Made by a program: the position numbers and the translations under genes. From the NCBI GenBank assembly GCA_022641375.1, contig JALCDF010000002.1:36822-100821 (forward strand): 64,000 nt of DNA. The letters are read 5' to 3'. The notes beneath the pieces were generated by a model that saw only the letters and a program-made list of their open reading frames with translations, made no database searches and had not been told where the DNA came from. This DNA comes from Megasphaera sp. (GTDB taxonomy: Bacteria; Bacillota; Negativicutes; Veillonellales; Megasphaeraceae). Position 1 is the first letter of the stretch; every line of letters begins with the position of its first letter. Shown piece after piece: positions 62,288-64,000 of the stretch.

Positions 62288-63889
62288 ATGTTTTACATAA
62301 AGTGGCTTAAGATTACTGCAAATCAAAAAGAATCAAGAATAGACTTTGCTCCGGGTCTGAATATAATTTATGGTCCATCCAATACTGGAAAAAGTATGGT
62401 GTTGGATTGTATAGATTATATGATGGGAGCCGGTACTCATCGATTCGATGTCAATTTAAAAGTGGAGAAGATTCAAATAGGAATAGATGTCAATGGGGAA
62501 AGCCTTTCTATCAGCCGGGATGTTAACACTAAAGCTTTCGAAGTAATTAGTCATGTAGACGGTATAGAAACAGGTACTTATAAGATAAAGGGAGGGAAAA
62601 AGAATCCACCTATTAATGATGTCTGGATGAAGCTTTTGGACATTCCTCTTGATACTAAGATTCTTAAAACGCAGGAAGGAAAACCGCAGACTTTGACAGT
62701 TAGAACTTTTTACCATACGTTCATCATAGATGAAGACCGAGTCCATGATAAAGCAAGTGTTCTTAAAGGAAAGCATGGATTGGGAGGAAAGGTAGGAACT
62801 CCGGCTTTAACCGCATTATTGTACTTGGGGACGGGTAATAACTATCTTCCAAAGGCGGCTTTTATTGATCCCAAAATAAAGAAAGCAAAAGATGAGGGAG
62901 TGCTGAAAATTTTCAACAGAGGCATGGGATTCTTAGAAAGGCAAAAGTCATCTTTTGATGATACATTACCTTTGCTTCAACCCGTTGAATTGCAGAATAA
63001 AATCAATCAAACAATCGATGAAATCGGAGCTGCTAAAGGAATCCTTAAAGAAGCTTTGACCTCATGTCATGAAATTGGAGAGAAAATCAATAAAGTAATG
63101 CGGCAGATTTCAGAAGATGAGGTCTTGATGAATCGGAATCAACTCCTTTTATCACAATATAAGGCAGACATTAAACGCCTGACTTTTATTGCGGAAGGGA
63201 ATATGGTTTCTAAAAAAATCAAAACAGTAGAAAGATGTCCTTTCTGCAATGGAGAACTTCCTCATGAACATGAAGAGGACTGTATAGGTTCTGCTATCGC
63301 AGAAGAGCAAAAAATTGAGATTCAGGTCAAGGATTTGCAATCAGTCCAGGAATCTATACAAGAAGAATATGTTGCTTTAGAAAAGAAAAAAGATATGCTC
63401 ATTAATCAGAGAAATGAGCAGGAAGAGAAAATACGAGGAGAACTTGAACCTAAAATCCGGCAGTTGAAAAAACAACTTGATAATTTTAAAACTTCATTGA
63501 GATTTGCTGAAATGAATATCATGATTGACCAATTTTCAACATTTCTTAAGCAAGAACGTGATGCTGTTGAGAATGAAGAAACTGCTGACATTCATTTGAA
63601 TGTAAAAGAGAAATTCAAGGAGGTCTTTAAAGAACTCCTTGACATGGAAGTGGACGAACTTTTAAAATACTGCGATTATCAGAACTATTTGGATTCATAT
63701 TTTGATATCGATAGCTATGATGTTGTCGTTAATGGTCATGAAAAAAAGAGTCAGGGTAAAGGCTTTCGTGCTTTTTTGAACACGATACTAGCTGTTGCAA
63801 TGGAAAATTGCCTGGAAAAGATGGGACATTATCATCCTGCACTTTTTGTTGTAGATTCTCCGATTCTTTCATTTGTCAATAGAAAATGA
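62288..63889 (+). CDS. ABC-3C ATPase (DUF3732-like, SMC-type), C-terminally short
   Basis: 533 residues, Rad50/SMC-like. Walker A is GPSNTGKSM near residue 29, a Q-loop-like region follows (TVRTFYHTFIIDEDRVH), and a coiled coil carries a zinc-hook-like CPFC...DC near 317-331 (CPFCNGELPHEHEEDC). The ABC signature part is KGFRAFLNTILAVAM near 490 and Walker B ALFVVDSP near 518. The protein then ends ILSFVNRK, where I would expect further residues (D-loop, H-loop). It may be truncated or a short version. ATG 62288 spacing to AAAGGGG is better than ATG 62282. Confidence 0.78.
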   Translation: MFYIKWLKITANQKESRIDFAPGLNIIYGPSNTGKSMVLDCIDYMMGAGTHRFDVNLKVEKIQIGIDVNGESLSISRDVNTKAFEVISHVDGIETGTYKIKGGKKNPPINDVWMKLLDIPLDTKILKTQEGKPQTLTVRTFYHTFIIDEDRVHDKASVLKGKHGLGGKVGTPALTALLYLGTGNNYLPKAAFIDPKIKKAKDEGVLKIFNRGMGFLERQKSSFDDTLPLLQPVELQNKINQTIDEIGAAKGILKEALTSCHEIGEKINKVMRQISEDEVLMNRNQLLLSQYKADIKRLTFIAEGNMVSKKIKTVERCPFCNGELPHEHEEDCIGSAIAEEQKIEIQVKDLQSVQESIQEEYVALEKKKDMLINQRNEQEEKIRGELEPKIRQLKKQLDNFKTSLRFAEMNIMIDQFSTFLKQERDAVENEETADIHLNVKEKFKEVFKELLDMEVDELLKYCDYQNYLDSYFDIDSYDVVVNGHEKKSQGKGFRAFLNTILAVAMENCLEKMGHYHPALFVVDSPILSFVNRK

Positions 63890-63916
63890 AAATGTCACAA
63901 AAATCTTCAAATATAA

Positions 63917-63940
63917 GCACCGGTATTCGGTGCTGCTTTA
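63917..63940 (+). terminator. Hairpin after the ABC-3C ATPase
   Basis: Stem GCACCG/CGGTGC with a 5-base loop, then TGCTTTAAG. Weak tail. Confidence 0.5.
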
Positions 63941-64000
63941 AGAAATAATAGGCAATCGTTTTCGATGAGCCTGTTGAGTCAGGAATTTATCAAATGATGC

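Overview
The window reads as a chromosome segment from a Negativicutes bacterium, probably Veillonellaceae close to Megasphaera. It combines Firmicute features (T-box leader, SpoVB-type flippase, BrnQ-type carriers, pyruvate:ferredoxin oxidoreductase) with Gram-negative envelope features (an ESPR signal peptide and an autotransporter beta-barrel). B12-dependent methionine synthesis and oxygen-sensitive enzymes point to an anaerobe. The genus is inferred; no rRNA is present.

Layout. 1-9.6 kb: end of hslV, hslU, an rRNA methyltransferase, pgeF, a fused corrinoid reactivator, metH and a Gfo/Idh/MocA oxidoreductase. 9.6-14.4 kb: a degenerate AroD-like gene, tRNA-Arg(CCG), two GTT-rich intergenic repeats, a SIMPL protein, an M50 protease, a secreted protein, htpX, and a minus-strand tRNA cluster (Arg-TCT, Gly-TCC, Pro-TGG). 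14.7-19.7 kb: a flavodoxin, then cobQ-cbiB-pduX-cobD for the cobinamide side chain. 19.9-39.6 kb: brnQ, an amidase, a PHP phosphoesterase, mfd, a lipid flippase, mazG, HU, a lipid glycosyltransferase, a divergent polysaccharide deacetylase, a TSUP permease, an SDR, ybgC-murI, an F420-ligase-like protein, rdgB-yfcE and speD. 39.9-42.3 kb: a DUF5714 protein and a minus-strand YkvI-type carrier behind a leucine-type T-box.

42.5-48.5 kb is the most unusual part. A MatC-like dicarboxylate carrier, a divergent LysR regulator, an RraA-family lyase, a LeuC-like aconitase-superfamily protein without a swivel domain, and a single-chain isomerase with LeuD fused in front of LeuC form what looks like an undescribed route for taking up a branched hydroxy-di- or tricarboxylate, isomerising it and cleaving or decarboxylating it. 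Pyruvate:ferredoxin oxidoreductase, which could use a pyruvate product, follows directly.

52-64 kb: a purine permease and an adenine deaminase carrying an in-frame 60-bp insertion, a 0.9-kb intergenic region with repeats and a perfect 50-bp palindrome, an Rrf2 regulator, an orphan ESPR signal-peptide ORF, a large autotransporter with an abnormal C-terminus, and an AT-rich three-gene block that looks like an ABC-three-component conflict system with a C-terminally short ATPase. No insertion sequence, integrase, rRNA or CRISPR array was seen.
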